A stretch of 46,730 nucleotides of DNA, from positions 1-46,730 of the forward strand of contig CAZEXI010000011.1 in NCBI GenBank assembly GCA_964516805.1. Direction: 5' to 3'. The notes under the pieces were generated by a model. That model saw nothing but the letters and a program-made list of their open reading frames with translations, made no database searches and had not been told where the DNA came from. The position numbers and the translations under genes were made by a program. Shown one piece after another: positions 1-6,190 of the stretch; the first letter of the stretch is position 1, and each line of letters starts with the position of its first letter. This DNA comes from CAYSTL01 sp964516805 (lineage in GTDB: Archaea; Thermoplasmatota; Thermoplasmata; Halarchaeoplasmatales; Halarchaeoplasmataceae).

Positions 1-370
1 CATGATGTTACCAAGCGGCAGTGACACAGACACAACAGAAGCGATGTCAGGAAGAGTTAATGATGTAAGTGATGGATATATTGTAGAGATAGACAGTGGT
101 TCAACTAGTTGGGATGCTGATAAACCAAGATTATATAATACCAGCTCTGGTCAGACCGTTACAGTAGGTACTGGAGGATGGGATAATAATAATGAAGGAA
201 CATTTGACGTCGATGGAAATGATACAACAATAAAATGGAATGACAATGATGACAATGACAAAATCAGTGGTTCAGATACATTCAAGATAACTCTTCCAGA
301 TGGAGTTTCATCTTTAGATAACCACCAGTTCAGAATAAAAGACACAAGCCTTCAAGAAGATCTAGAATAA
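1..370 (+). CDS. Type IV pilin (archaeal), 5' end cut by window edge
   Basis: C-terminal part (122 residues) of a secreted archaeal pilin; the class III signal peptide and most of the hydrophobic helix lie before the window. The first in-window residues (MMLPSGSDTDTT) align with residues 33 onward of the next gene, and the C-terminal FRIKDTSLQ is shared by all three pilins here, so this is a tandem paralog rather than an independent gene. Bases 242-277 encode an acidic 12-residue loop with Asp at positions 1, 3 and 12 and Ile at 8, resembling an EF-hand calcium loop. A T-rich stretch follows the stop codon. The first Met of the frame is almost certainly not the true start. Confidence 0.85.
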   Translation, partial: MMLPSGSDTDTTEAMSGRVNDVSDGYIVEIDSGSTSWDADKPRLYNTSSGQTVTVGTGGWDNNNEGTFDVDGNDTTIKWNDNDDNDKISGSDTFKITLPDGVSSLDNHQFRIKDTSLQEDLE

Positions 371-387
371 ACATATTCTAGTAGAAC

Positions 388-410
388 CCTTTTCTTTCTT
401 ATTTTTTTCT
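388..410 (+). terminator. T-rich terminator after first pilin
   Basis: A pyrimidine tract with runs of four to seven T begins 17 bases after the stop codon. Oligo-T tracts are the usual archaeal termination signal. Similar tracts follow the second and third pilin genes, which suggests each pilin can be a separate transcript. Confidence 0.5.
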
Positions 411-430
411 TAAAAATTGAAATAATTTTA

Positions 431-537
431 GATTTTATACTATTTTTATAACACTTAATTTACTTTGTGATTTATAGACCAATATATTATATATAAGTCT
501 TATATTTTCAGTGTAAAACTGCAGGAGGACTTAACAT
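431..537 (+). promoter_or_regulatory. Pilin promoter/leader, copy 1, with hairpin before the RBS
   Basis: This leader is nearly identical to 1074-1192 before the third pilin. Shared blocks, in order, are gattttatactattttt, ttgtgatttatagaccaata with an AT palindrome (ttatatat at 487-494), and cagtg-taaa-actg. The last is an inverted repeat (509-521) ending directly at the Shine-Dalgarno sequence AGGAGG (523-528), nine bases before the ATG. Conservation of non-coding sequence between paralogs suggests a common operator or an mRNA structure that gates the RBS. Confidence 0.6.
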
Positions 538-1023
538 ATGAATGATATAAAAAGAAAAGAAGAAGGTGTGTCGCCTGTTATCGCGACCATTTTGATGGTA
601 GCTATAACAGTCGTACTAGCAGCAACATTGTACATGATGTTACCAAGCGGCAGTAACACAGACACAACACAAGCGATGTCAGGAAGAGTAAAAGATGCAG
701 ATGATGGATGGATAGTCGAGATAGACAGTGGATCGGTAAGTTTTGATGCAGGTAAAATTATCATTTACAACAAGAGCTCCGGTAAATCATTTTCCAATTC
801 TTACAACGATTATCAAACCGAGGGAAATAAAGGAATGACACTAAGACCTGGAGATAATGAAATAGAAATAACATTCAATGATAACGATGACAACGATGAT
901 ATAGATGGTGGAGATACATTTAAAATAGAATTCGGTAACACTTTTGAAATGTCCAAGTCCTACTTTGAAAATAACTTCCAATTTAGAATAAAAGACACAA
1001 GTCTTCAAGAAAACCTAGGATAA
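538..1023 (+). CDS. Type IV pilin, archaeal (DUF1628-type N-terminus)
   Basis: Secreted pilin subunit of 161 residues. A short charged N-terminus (NDIKRKEEG) is followed by VSPVIATILMVAITVV from residue 11, the class III signal of archaeal pilins: a prepilin peptidase cuts near the charged/hydrophobic border and the hydrophobic helix packs in the filament core. Residues 115-126 form an acidic loop with Asp at 1, 3 and 12 and Ile at 8, like a calcium-binding EF-hand loop. The start is fixed by AGGAGG nine bases upstream. The protein is a close paralog of the preceding gene (AMSGRV, VEIDSGS, FRIKDTSLQ in both) and a looser one of the next. Whether the filament serves adhesion or something else is not visible. 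No pilus assembly ATPase or prepilin peptidase gene is in the window. Confidence 0.9.
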   Translation: MNDIKRKEEGVSPVIATILMVAITVVLAATLYMMLPSGSNTDTTQAMSGRVKDADDGWIVEIDSGSVSFDAGKIIIYNKSSGKSFSNSYNDYQTEGNKGMTLRPGDNEIEITFNDNDDNDDIDGGDTFKIEFGNTFEMSKSYFENNFQFRIKDTSLQENLG

Positions 1024-1073
1024 ATGTAATTCTAGTTTAAATCCTTTATTTTTTAAAAATCGAGCCAGTTTTA

Positions 1074-1192
1074 GATTTTATACTATTTTTTATAAATCAT
1101 AATTTATTTTGTGATTTATAGACCAATATATTATATATGGCGAAAAGCTAATCTTATATTTGCAGTGTAAAAACTGCAGGAGGACTTAACCA
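1074..1192 (+). promoter_or_regulatory. Pilin promoter/leader, copy 2, with hairpin before the RBS
   Basis: Second copy of the leader at 431-537. The hairpin is better here: GCAGT, a GTAAAA loop, ACTGC (1162-1177), running into AGGAGG (1178-1183) ten bases before the ATG. Compared with copy 1, about ten extra bases (around ggcgaaaagc) separate the AT palindrome from the hairpin, roughly one helical turn. That would keep both elements on the same DNA face if they bind protein. Confidence 0.6.
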
Positions 1193-1648
1193 ATGCTTAA
1201 ACACTTTTCTAAAGATGAGCGGGCGGTATCGCCTGTAATAGGGACCATTCTGATGGTCGCAATAACTGTGGTCATAGCGGCCACAGTATACATGTTGGCC
1301 ACACCTGAGGATGAACCGAAAGGTAAGGAAGCCATGTCCGGTAATTTAAGAGAAGTAGACTACGGATGGATCATCGACATAAACGCTGGATCGACCCTGT
1401 ACAAGTCGGACAAGTTACAGATATACAATCCAAATACTGGTTCTGTGCTTGGTAATCTAACGGAAAACAATTCAGAGAGTAATCCGCCACCGATGACAAA
1501 CAGCAATATTTACTATATATTCCGGGACAACGATAACGATGGAGAGATAGACAAAGGAGACGCGATAGTGATCGGAGATCGTAATGATTATCTTGAAGAT
1601 AGGTTCGAATTCAGGATAGAGGATACCAACTTACAGTTAAAATTCTAA
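1193..1648 (+). CDS. Type IV pilin, archaeal (DUF1628-type N-terminus)
   Basis: Third tandem pilin, 151 residues. The charged N-terminus MLKHFSKDERA precedes VSPVIGTILMVAITVV, the archaeal class III signal and core helix. The mature part is more diverged than in the first two genes but keeps AMSG, an EF-hand-like loop at residues 112-123 (DNDNDGEIDKGD, which matches the calcium loop at positions 1, 3, 5, 6, 8 and 12) and a C-terminal FRIEDTNLQ. AGGAGG lies ten bases before the ATG. Codon choice looks richer in G and C than in the second pilin (for example gcg, ccg, gac), so it is probably an older duplicate. It may be the major or a minor subunit of the same filament; sequence alone cannot say. 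Confidence 0.9.
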   Translation: MLKHFSKDERAVSPVIGTILMVAITVVIAATVYMLATPEDEPKGKEAMSGNLREVDYGWIIDINAGSTLYKSDKLQIYNPNTGSVLGNLTENNSESNPPPMTNSNIYYIFRDNDNDGEIDKGDAIVIGDRNDYLEDRFEFRIEDTNLQLKF

Positions 1649-1652
1649 AACA

Positions 1653-1672
1653 CCTTTCTTTTCTATTTTTTT
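1653..1672 (+). terminator. T-rich terminator after pilin array
   Basis: A pyrimidine tract ending in seven T starts a few bases after the third pilin stop codon, before the TATA-like box (ctttatatc) of the next gene. Confidence 0.45.
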
Positions 1673-1733
1673 AGATTTCTCTCAAAAATACTTTATATCA
1701 ACTTACTAATTACATAGTTGGTGAAAATAAAAA

Positions 1734-1994
1734 ATGGCCCGAAACAAAAAGAGTAGTAACCTAAGGGGTAGCAAGAGAAAGGAATCAGCTCAAAAGAAGG
1801 CTGATCAAGCGGATATGCTAAAGAAGCAGGCCAAATATCAAAAGAAAGCTGCAAAACAGGAAAAGAAGATAGCAAAATACGAGAAAAAGATAGATAAATA
1901 TAAGGATAAGATCAAGAAAGCAAGACAAAAGAAGAGAGACTACGAAAAGAAAGCTAGAGAGGCTAATCCAAATCTTAGTAAGAGATCTAAGTAA
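1734..1994 (+). CDS. Small Lys-rich coiled-coil protein
   Basis: An 86-residue protein I cannot assign to a known family. It is strongly basic, with about two fifths Lys and Arg, and residues 20-75 form an uninterrupted heptad-like helix (repeats of KKAxKxEKKIAKYEKKIDKY type). It has no signal peptide, membrane segment or Cys. It is a clear paralog of the next gene, sharing SAxxKxxxAxxLKxQAKYxxKAAKxxKKIAKY. A TATA-like ctttatatc lies about 40 bases upstream. Nucleic-acid or membrane association is possible given the charge, but this is speculation. Low complexity makes database matches unreliable. Confidence 0.7.
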   Translation: MARNKKSSNLRGSKRKESAQKKADQADMLKKQAKYQKKAAKQEKKIAKYEKKIDKYKDKIKKARQKKRDYEKKAREANPNLSKRSK

Positions 1995-2094
1995 AACCCC
2001 TTACAAATATCTGTAAATCTTATTTTTCGCTTCTATTTGAATACTAAATCTTTTAATAATTTAAAGGTCTTATATGGTCTGTTGAGGGATTAAA

Positions 2095-2355
2095 ATGAAT
2101 GAAGAATCTAAAGAACGTGCGAATAGATTGAGGGATTCTGCCAAACAGAAGGAAGAGCACGCTAAACAACTAAAACAACAAGCCAAATATGAATCTAAAG
2201 CTGCTAAGATGGATAAAAAGATAGCTAAATATAGAGAAAAGAAGCACAAGTATCAGCAAAAGATACAAGATATCGAAAAGAAGATAGAGGAAACAAAAGA
2301 GAAAAAAGAAGAATATTTGAAAAAGGCTTCTGAATCCGGAATAGTTTCAGATTAG
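2095..2355 (+). CDS. Small Lys-rich coiled-coil protein, paralog of preceding gene
   Basis: An 86-residue predicted coiled coil, the same length as its upstream neighbour and aligned with it throughout (QAKYESKAAKMDKKIAKY against QAKYQKKAAKQEKKIAKY). The C-terminal half is less basic and carries alternating Glu and Lys (KKIEETKEKKEEYLKKA). A TATA-like cttatatgg lies about 24 bases before the ATG, with gaggg as a weak RBS, so it probably has its own promoter. Function is unknown. Two tandem copies suggest a heteromeric coiled coil or dosage need, both inferences. Confidence 0.7.
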   Translation: MNEESKERANRLRDSAKQKEEHAKQLKQQAKYESKAAKMDKKIAKYREKKHKYQQKIQDIEKKIEETKEKKEEYLKKASESGIVSD

Positions 2356-2414
2356 CTCAGTTCCTCTAAAAGCTCTTTAGCCCTGTCAGCTCTTACCTTC
2401 TCTTCAGATACCAT
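2352..2414 (-). pseudogene. Remnant copy of the HMG-CoA reductase 3' end
   Basis: On the minus strand this reads MVSEEKVRADRAKELLEELS followed by a stop, against MVAEGKVRADRAKELLEEMEG at the end of the intact HMG-CoA reductase gene (3180-4439, same strand). A 23-base stretch is identical (2371-2393 and 3202-3224). Homology stops abruptly upstream of the Met codon. The piece has no start signals and is too short to be a gene. The stop overlaps the end of the coiled-coil gene. It is either a decayed second HMG-CoA reductase or an end duplicated when the intervening toxin-antitoxin pair arrived. Confidence 0.75.
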
Positions 2415-2507
2415 TTGATAAGTAATCATTTATAAACAATTCTACCGCCTTCTAATGTCACAACATTTATAAGTCTATGCATACATGTACATAGAGACAA
2501 AGAGGTT

Positions 2508-2756
2508 ATGAAAATGGGATCAAAAACTATTAGCTTAAAAGACTCAGCATATGAGGCTTTACTATCCTTAAAGGATGAAGACGAAAGTTTTAGTGATGTA
2601 ATTGAAAAGCTTACAAAAGAAAAAACTCCTGATTATTCAGATTTTAATGGAATTTTATCTGAGAAAACTGTTGAATCCATAAAAGAGATGAAGGAGAAAA
2701 GGAAAGAAAGCGGTAGAATAAAGAGGACTATAGATAAATTACAATCTGGAAAGTGA
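2508..2756 (+). CDS. vapB: VapB-like antitoxin (DUF217 type)
   Basis: An 82-residue antitoxin of the archaeal family found next to PIN toxins. The N-terminal SKTISLKDSAYEALLSLKDE is a ribbon-helix-helix-like DNA-binding segment, followed by SFSDVIEKL and a Lys/Glu-rich C-terminus that would wrap the toxin. The ATG at 2508 follows gagg; the ATG at 2514 (MGSKTI) is an equally plausible start. The stop TGA (2754-2756) lies just before the PIN toxin frame, so the two are coexpressed. Autoregulation is expected for the family. A TATA-like tttataagtc lies upstream near 2466. Confidence 0.8.
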   Translation: MKMGSKTISLKDSAYEALLSLKDEDESFSDVIEKLTKEKTPDYSDFNGILSEKTVESIKEMKEKRKESGRIKRTIDKLQSGK

Positions 2757-2760
2757 TAAA

Positions 2761-3156
2761 ATTATCCCAGATACTAATTATTTGATAGATGTGATTTCTG
2801 GAGAAAAAGATGCTTTAGATAAAAGTAAACAATTAAAAAGAGATGGAATATCTCAGAAACTCTGTACGCCTGTAATATATGAAGTATTGGCGGGAATAGA
2901 ATTTGTTAGTTCAAAAAAAGAAAGAATACAATTCAATTCACTGTTAAATAAATTTCCAATACTAACCTTTGATTTAAATTCTGCACAATTATGTGCTGAA
3001 ATTGACGCTGAATTAAGGAAAGAAGGAGAAACACGTTCACCAGTTGACATTCAGATAGCAAGTATTGCTCTTTCTAATAATGTAAAGTTACTAACTAGAG
3101 ATGAAGATTTTGATATAATAGCAGAAGTTTTTGATTTGGAAATAGAAGAGTATTGA
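2761..3156 (+). CDS. vapC: PIN-domain toxin (VapC-like), start codon unclear
   Basis: A PIN-domain ribonuclease toxin of roughly 130 residues, paired with the preceding antitoxin. The first catalytic Asp is in the motif PDTNYLIDV (Asp at 2770-2772); later acidic residues are in LCAEIDAEL, SPVDIQIASIAL and LLTRDEDFD. The odd point is the start. The first usual start codon in frame is TTG at 2782, which would remove the DTN motif. Between the in-frame stop at 2731 and that TTG there is no ATG, GTG or TTG. Translation may begin at ATT (2761) or ATC (2764), or follow a +1 slip at the antitoxin stop, or the gene may be broken by a small indel: a GTG at 2753 would give MKIIPDTN if two bases were absent. 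The rest of the frame is intact. Confidence 0.75.
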   Translation: MIPDTNYLIDVISGEKDALDKSKQLKRDGISQKLCTPVIYEVLAGIEFVSSKKERIQFNSLLNKFPILTFDLNSAQLCAEIDAELRKEGETRSPVDIQIASIALSNNVKLLTRDEDFDIIAEVFDLEIEEY

Positions 3157-3179
3157 AAAAAAGATAAAATTAGTTGATT

Positions 3180-4439
3180 TTATCCTTCCATCTCTTCCAA
3201 CAGCTCTTTAGCCCTGTCAGCTCTGACTTTTCCTTCAGCAACCATTTTCTCTGCAACCTTATCGACTAGGTCACCTTCTGCACCGGCCTGTACTGCTACA
3301 TTCTTCGCATGCAATTTCATGTGTCCTTTCTGGATCCCTTCAGAAGCAAGAGCTCTCAATGCACCGAAGTTCTGAGCCAATCCAACTGCAGCCATGACTT
3401 CACCCAATTCCTGCGCATTATCCAGGTCCAATATTTTCAGATTAGACTGAACGACAGGATGGCTCGAAGTAGCACCTCCTATCAATCCAACTGGGACAGG
3501 AACTTCAATAGTACCTACCAAATCACCGTTCTCGTTCTTTTCCCAGGTAGTCAAAGAACCATAACCACCGACTGAAGCGTAGGAATGACATCCAGCCTCT
3601 ACAGCTCTAGTATCGTTGCCAGTAGCACTTACAACAGCAGTAATACCGTTCATCACACCTTTATTGTGAGTCGCACATCTGTACGGGTCGACCCTTGCAA
3701 ATTCATAGGCATTCAACACTCCTTCTACAGTATCCTCACCGATTACGTCTTTATCAAAAACAGCTCTAGCTCTGGCCAACCTGTGATCAGCTAGATTGGA
3801 CAATATACGTAGATAAACGCTCCCACCAGTGATCTCTTCTATCTTTGGAGCGACAGCTTCCGCCATAGTATTCACAGCATTAGCTCCCATGGCATCTCTA
3901 CAATCAACTAACAGATGAACGATCAGGTAAGGTCCGTAATTACTGTCTAACACTCGACATCTTACATCTCTTACTCCACCACCATGTTCGACCAACACTG
4001 GGTCCTGTTCATCGGCTAACTCCATGATCTCTTCCTTGTGCTCTAACACTTTCATTTTAGCGTTATAAGGATCGCTCAAACCAGTCACCTGTATCTGGCT
4101 GATCATCACCGGTTCAGTCGTTGTAGCCCAAAAACCACCACTCTCTCTTGCCAACTTTGCAGCATAAGATGCAGCAGCAACGACAGAAGATTCCTCGATA
4201 ACCATAGGCACGAGATAATCTTCATCATTGATCTTGAAGTTAGTAGCGATACCGACAGGTAACTCTAGAGTACCTACTACGTTCTCTATCATCCTGTCAG
4301 CTTCTTCATTGCTCAGACCTCTCTCGACCAATTTCTCAACATCTTCCTCTTCAAGCTCAGTATTCTCTAAAATTAATTCGATCCTCTCGTCCATCTCCAT
4401 CTTATGAAAACCGGATAATCGTGAATTTTTTGCAGGCAT
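3180..4439 (-). CDS. hmgA: Hydroxymethylglutaryl-CoA reductase, class II
   Basis: Converts HMG-CoA to mevalonate with NAD(P)H, the committed step of isoprenoid synthesis and so of archaeal ether lipids. At 419 residues it is the size of class II enzymes, and the N-terminal SRLSGFHKM matches the class II start, supporting this ATG. Catalytic residues match the Pseudomonas mevalonii enzyme at constant offsets: Glu83 in IEESSVVAAAS, Lys260 in HNKGVMNG, Asp276 in ATGNDTRAVEAG and His377 in LHAKN. The nucleotide-binding DAMGAN is at 182-187. The gene is monocistronic, flanked by toxin-antitoxin pairs on both sides, with a partial copy of its 3' end at 2352-2414. Archaeal HMG-CoA reductases are often class I; class II occurs in Archaeoglobus and Thermoplasma relatives. 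Confidence 0.97.
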   Translation of the reverse strand: MPAKNSRLSGFHKMEMDERIELILENTELEEEDVEKLVERGLSNEEADRMIENVVGTLELPVGIATNFKINDEDYLVPMVIEESSVVAAASYAAKLARESGGFWATTTEPVMISQIQVTGLSDPYNAKMKVLEHKEEIMELADEQDPVLVEHGGGVRDVRCRVLDSNYGPYLIVHLLVDCRDAMGANAVNTMAEAVAPKIEEITGGSVYLRILSNLADHRLARARAVFDKDVIGEDTVEGVLNAYEFARVDPYRCATHNKGVMNGITAVVSATGNDTRAVEAGCHSYASVGGYGSLTTWEKNENGDLVGTIEVPVPVGLIGGATSSHPVVQSNLKILDLDNAQELGEVMAAVGLAQNFGALRALASEGIQKGHMKLHAKNVAVQAGAEGDLVDKVAEKMVAEGKVRADRAKELLEEMEG

Positions 4440-4546
4440 GTTATCTTTACTAAGATTTGATTTCCTTATAATAAAATATTGGGTGGATAATATGGAAACA
4501 AAAGTTTTATCAACAAGTTAAACTAATATTTAACTGGTAAGTTAGA

Positions 4547-4780
4547 ATGATTGAGAAAAAAGTATTAAAAAAAGGTCAGATTGTGATACCTAAAGATATC
4601 AGAGATCTATTAGGCATTCATGAAGGGGATAAAGTTAGAATAAATATAGATGAAAATAATATAATCATATCTAAAGAAGGTAGCATTTCAGAGAAGCTCA
4701 AATCTATGGCTAAAAAACATGATTCTGAGTTAAGTGTAGAAGAGATAAAAGAGAATCTTAAAAAACGCTATGAGGCTTAA
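4547..4780 (+). CDS. AbrB/MazE-type antitoxin
   Basis: A 77-residue protein with an N-terminal SpoVT/AbrB swapped-hairpin DNA-binding domain: VLKKGQIVIPKDIRDLLGIHEGDKVRI is the family signature. The C-terminal part (KLKSMAKKHDSELSVEEIKENLKKRYEA) would bind the toxin. The stop codon is three bases before the ATG of the PIN toxin, so they form a type II toxin-antitoxin operon, probably autoregulated. It is divergent from the HMG-CoA reductase gene; the 107 bases between them hold both promoters. No good RBS is visible and a TATA-like element near 4525 fits a leaderless mRNA. Confidence 0.85.
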   Translation: MIEKKVLKKGQIVIPKDIRDLLGIHEGDKVRINIDENNIIISKEGSISEKLKSMAKKHDSELSVEEIKENLKKRYEA

Positions 4781-4783
4781 AAT

Positions 4784-5197
4784 ATGTATATTGATTCAAA
4801 CATTTTCATATATTCCGTTTTAGATAATGGTATATTAGGTGATAATTGCAGGAAGATAATCGATAGAATAGAAAAAGGAAAAATGAGTGGTGCATCATCA
4901 TATCTAGTTCTTGATGAAGTTTTATGGATTCTTCAAAATGAAATAGGTAAAGAAGAATCTTTAGAAGCTAATAGGATGTTTTTATCCTTACCTTTGAAGT
5001 GGTTGAATGTCGAAAGAAAAACTATGTTCACTTCATTGAATTTGTATGAAAATAATGATCTTGACCCAAGGGATTCAATTCATGTTGGTTCTATGAAAGA
5101 AGCTGGATTAACAAGTATTGTTAGCGAGGACGGGGATTTTGATGATATTGAATGGATAGAACGGATGGATGCTGAAAGCTATTTAAAAAATAAATAA
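4784..5197 (+). CDS. PIN-domain toxin (VapC-like)
   Basis: A 137-residue PIN ribonuclease, toxin partner of the AbrB-type protein three bases upstream. The first acidic residue is in MYIDSNIFIYSVL; others are in LVLDEVLW, LDPRDSIHVGSM and IVSEDGDFDDI, so the four-acid Mg-binding site appears complete. VapC-family toxins usually cleave tRNAs or rRNA; the target here is unknown. It differs from the toxin at 2761-3156 in sequence and antitoxin class, so the two pairs are separate acquisitions. Confidence 0.88.
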   Translation: MYIDSNIFIYSVLDNGILGDNCRKIIDRIEKGKMSGASSYLVLDEVLWILQNEIGKEESLEANRMFLSLPLKWLNVERKTMFTSLNLYENNDLDPRDSIHVGSMKEAGLTSIVSEDGDFDDIEWIERMDAESYLKNK

Positions 5198-5269
5198 TCT
5201 TTTCCTTACCAAAAATAACTCCCATGGGAAAGATTTATTATTAGAACGAATTAATGGGGTGGAAAGTGA

Positions 5270-5950
5270 GTGATACGGATGATAAGGGAATGTGAGGAAC
5301 ACGGATATTATCGGGGTGAAGAATGCCCTGATTGTGGGAGTAGAGGAAAGTTCATAATGAGTGATGAAGAAATAAAAAATCTGGGAAAAACTACAGCAGG
5401 CATCCTTAGACATTTCCCAGAAAAATATGGATTAGATATTGATGACAGGGGCTGGGTTTCTTTAGAGCATTACGTTAAAGCCTTAAGAAATAGGCAGAAA
5501 AGGTTTCACTGGCTGAGACGTTATCATGTCAAAGCTTTAGTCAGCACCGATAAAAAAGGTAGATACCAGTTTGAAGATGGATATATTAGAGCAACTTATG
5601 GACATTCTATAGATATCGATCTTGATCTTCCTTCAGAAGATATACCTGATACTCTGTTCATTCCGACAACAGAAAAGGAAGCAGAACTTCTACTGGAAGG
5701 CGGTATAAAACCATCCGATAGAACTTACGTTCATCTCAGCGGAACTTACGAATCAGCTTTAGAAGCAGGCTCAGTCAGGTCTGATGAACCTGTGATCCTT
5801 GAAGTAGATGCAAAACAGGCTCTAGATAACGGTGTAAATATAATGAAAGCAGGTAAGGAAGTATACATCTCAAAGGAAATAGAGCCAGAGTATCTAAAAA
5901 AGCACGAAAAACAACCTACTAAAGAAGAAATAGAGGAAATAAAAGAATAA
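5270..5950 (+). CDS. kptA: RNA 2'-phosphotransferase (Tpt1/KptA)
   Basis: Transfers an internal RNA 2'-phosphate to NAD, giving ADP-ribose 1'',2''-cyclic phosphate and nicotinamide; in archaea the substrate is uncertain. The 226 residues begin with a zinc-knuckle-like CxxH...CxxC (Cys8, His11, Cys19, Cys22) found in archaeal KptA. Family motifs follow: LGKTTAGILRHFPE, DDRGWVSLEHYVKAL, YIRATYGHSI and YVHLSGTYESALEAGSVR with the conserved His and Arg residues. GTG (5270) seven bases after ggggtgg, or ATG (5279), can serve as start. It is convergent with the Sm-like gene, with no gap. Confidence 0.93.
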   Translation: MIRMIRECEEHGYYRGEECPDCGSRGKFIMSDEEIKNLGKTTAGILRHFPEKYGLDIDDRGWVSLEHYVKALRNRQKRFHWLRRYHVKALVSTDKKGRYQFEDGYIRATYGHSIDIDLDLPSEDIPDTLFIPTTEKEAELLLEGGIKPSDRTYVHLSGTYESALEAGSVRSDEPVILEVDAKQALDNGVNIMKAGKEVYISKEIEPEYLKKHEKQPTKEEIEEIKE

Positions 5951-6163
5951 TTATTTAGGATTTAAAGTAACAACGTTATTTCCTCTCAATATTATAGTAC
6001 CTATTCTTCTTCTTGTATCTTCTTTTTTCTCTTCAGTATCTTCCAATACTAAATTCATGTGATCGTCAAATCCAATCAGAGTTCCTTTTAATATACTCCC
6101 ATCTTTCAGGAGGAGTTCGACTTCAGTATCCAGGTTCTCATTAAGAAAGTTTGAAGGTTTCAT
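5951..6163 (-). CDS. Sm-like (LSm) RNA-binding protein
   Basis: A small archaeal Sm protein of 70 residues that forms a ring and binds U-rich RNA. The Sm1 motif is visible as LKDGSILKGTLIGFDDHMNLVLEDTEE and the Sm2 motif as IILRGNNVV. I choose the ATG at 6163 because gggtgg lies five bases upstream; a GTG at 6172 would add three residues. It is tail to tail with kptA, another RNA-processing gene. Some archaea pair Sm proteins with ribosomal protein L37e, which is not present here. Confidence 0.93.
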   Translation of the reverse strand: MKPSNFLNENLDTEVELLLKDGSILKGTLIGFDDHMNLVLEDTEEKKEDTRRRIGTIILRGNNVVTLNPK

Positions 6164-6190
6164 AATTACCACCCAACTAATCTCTTTTTA

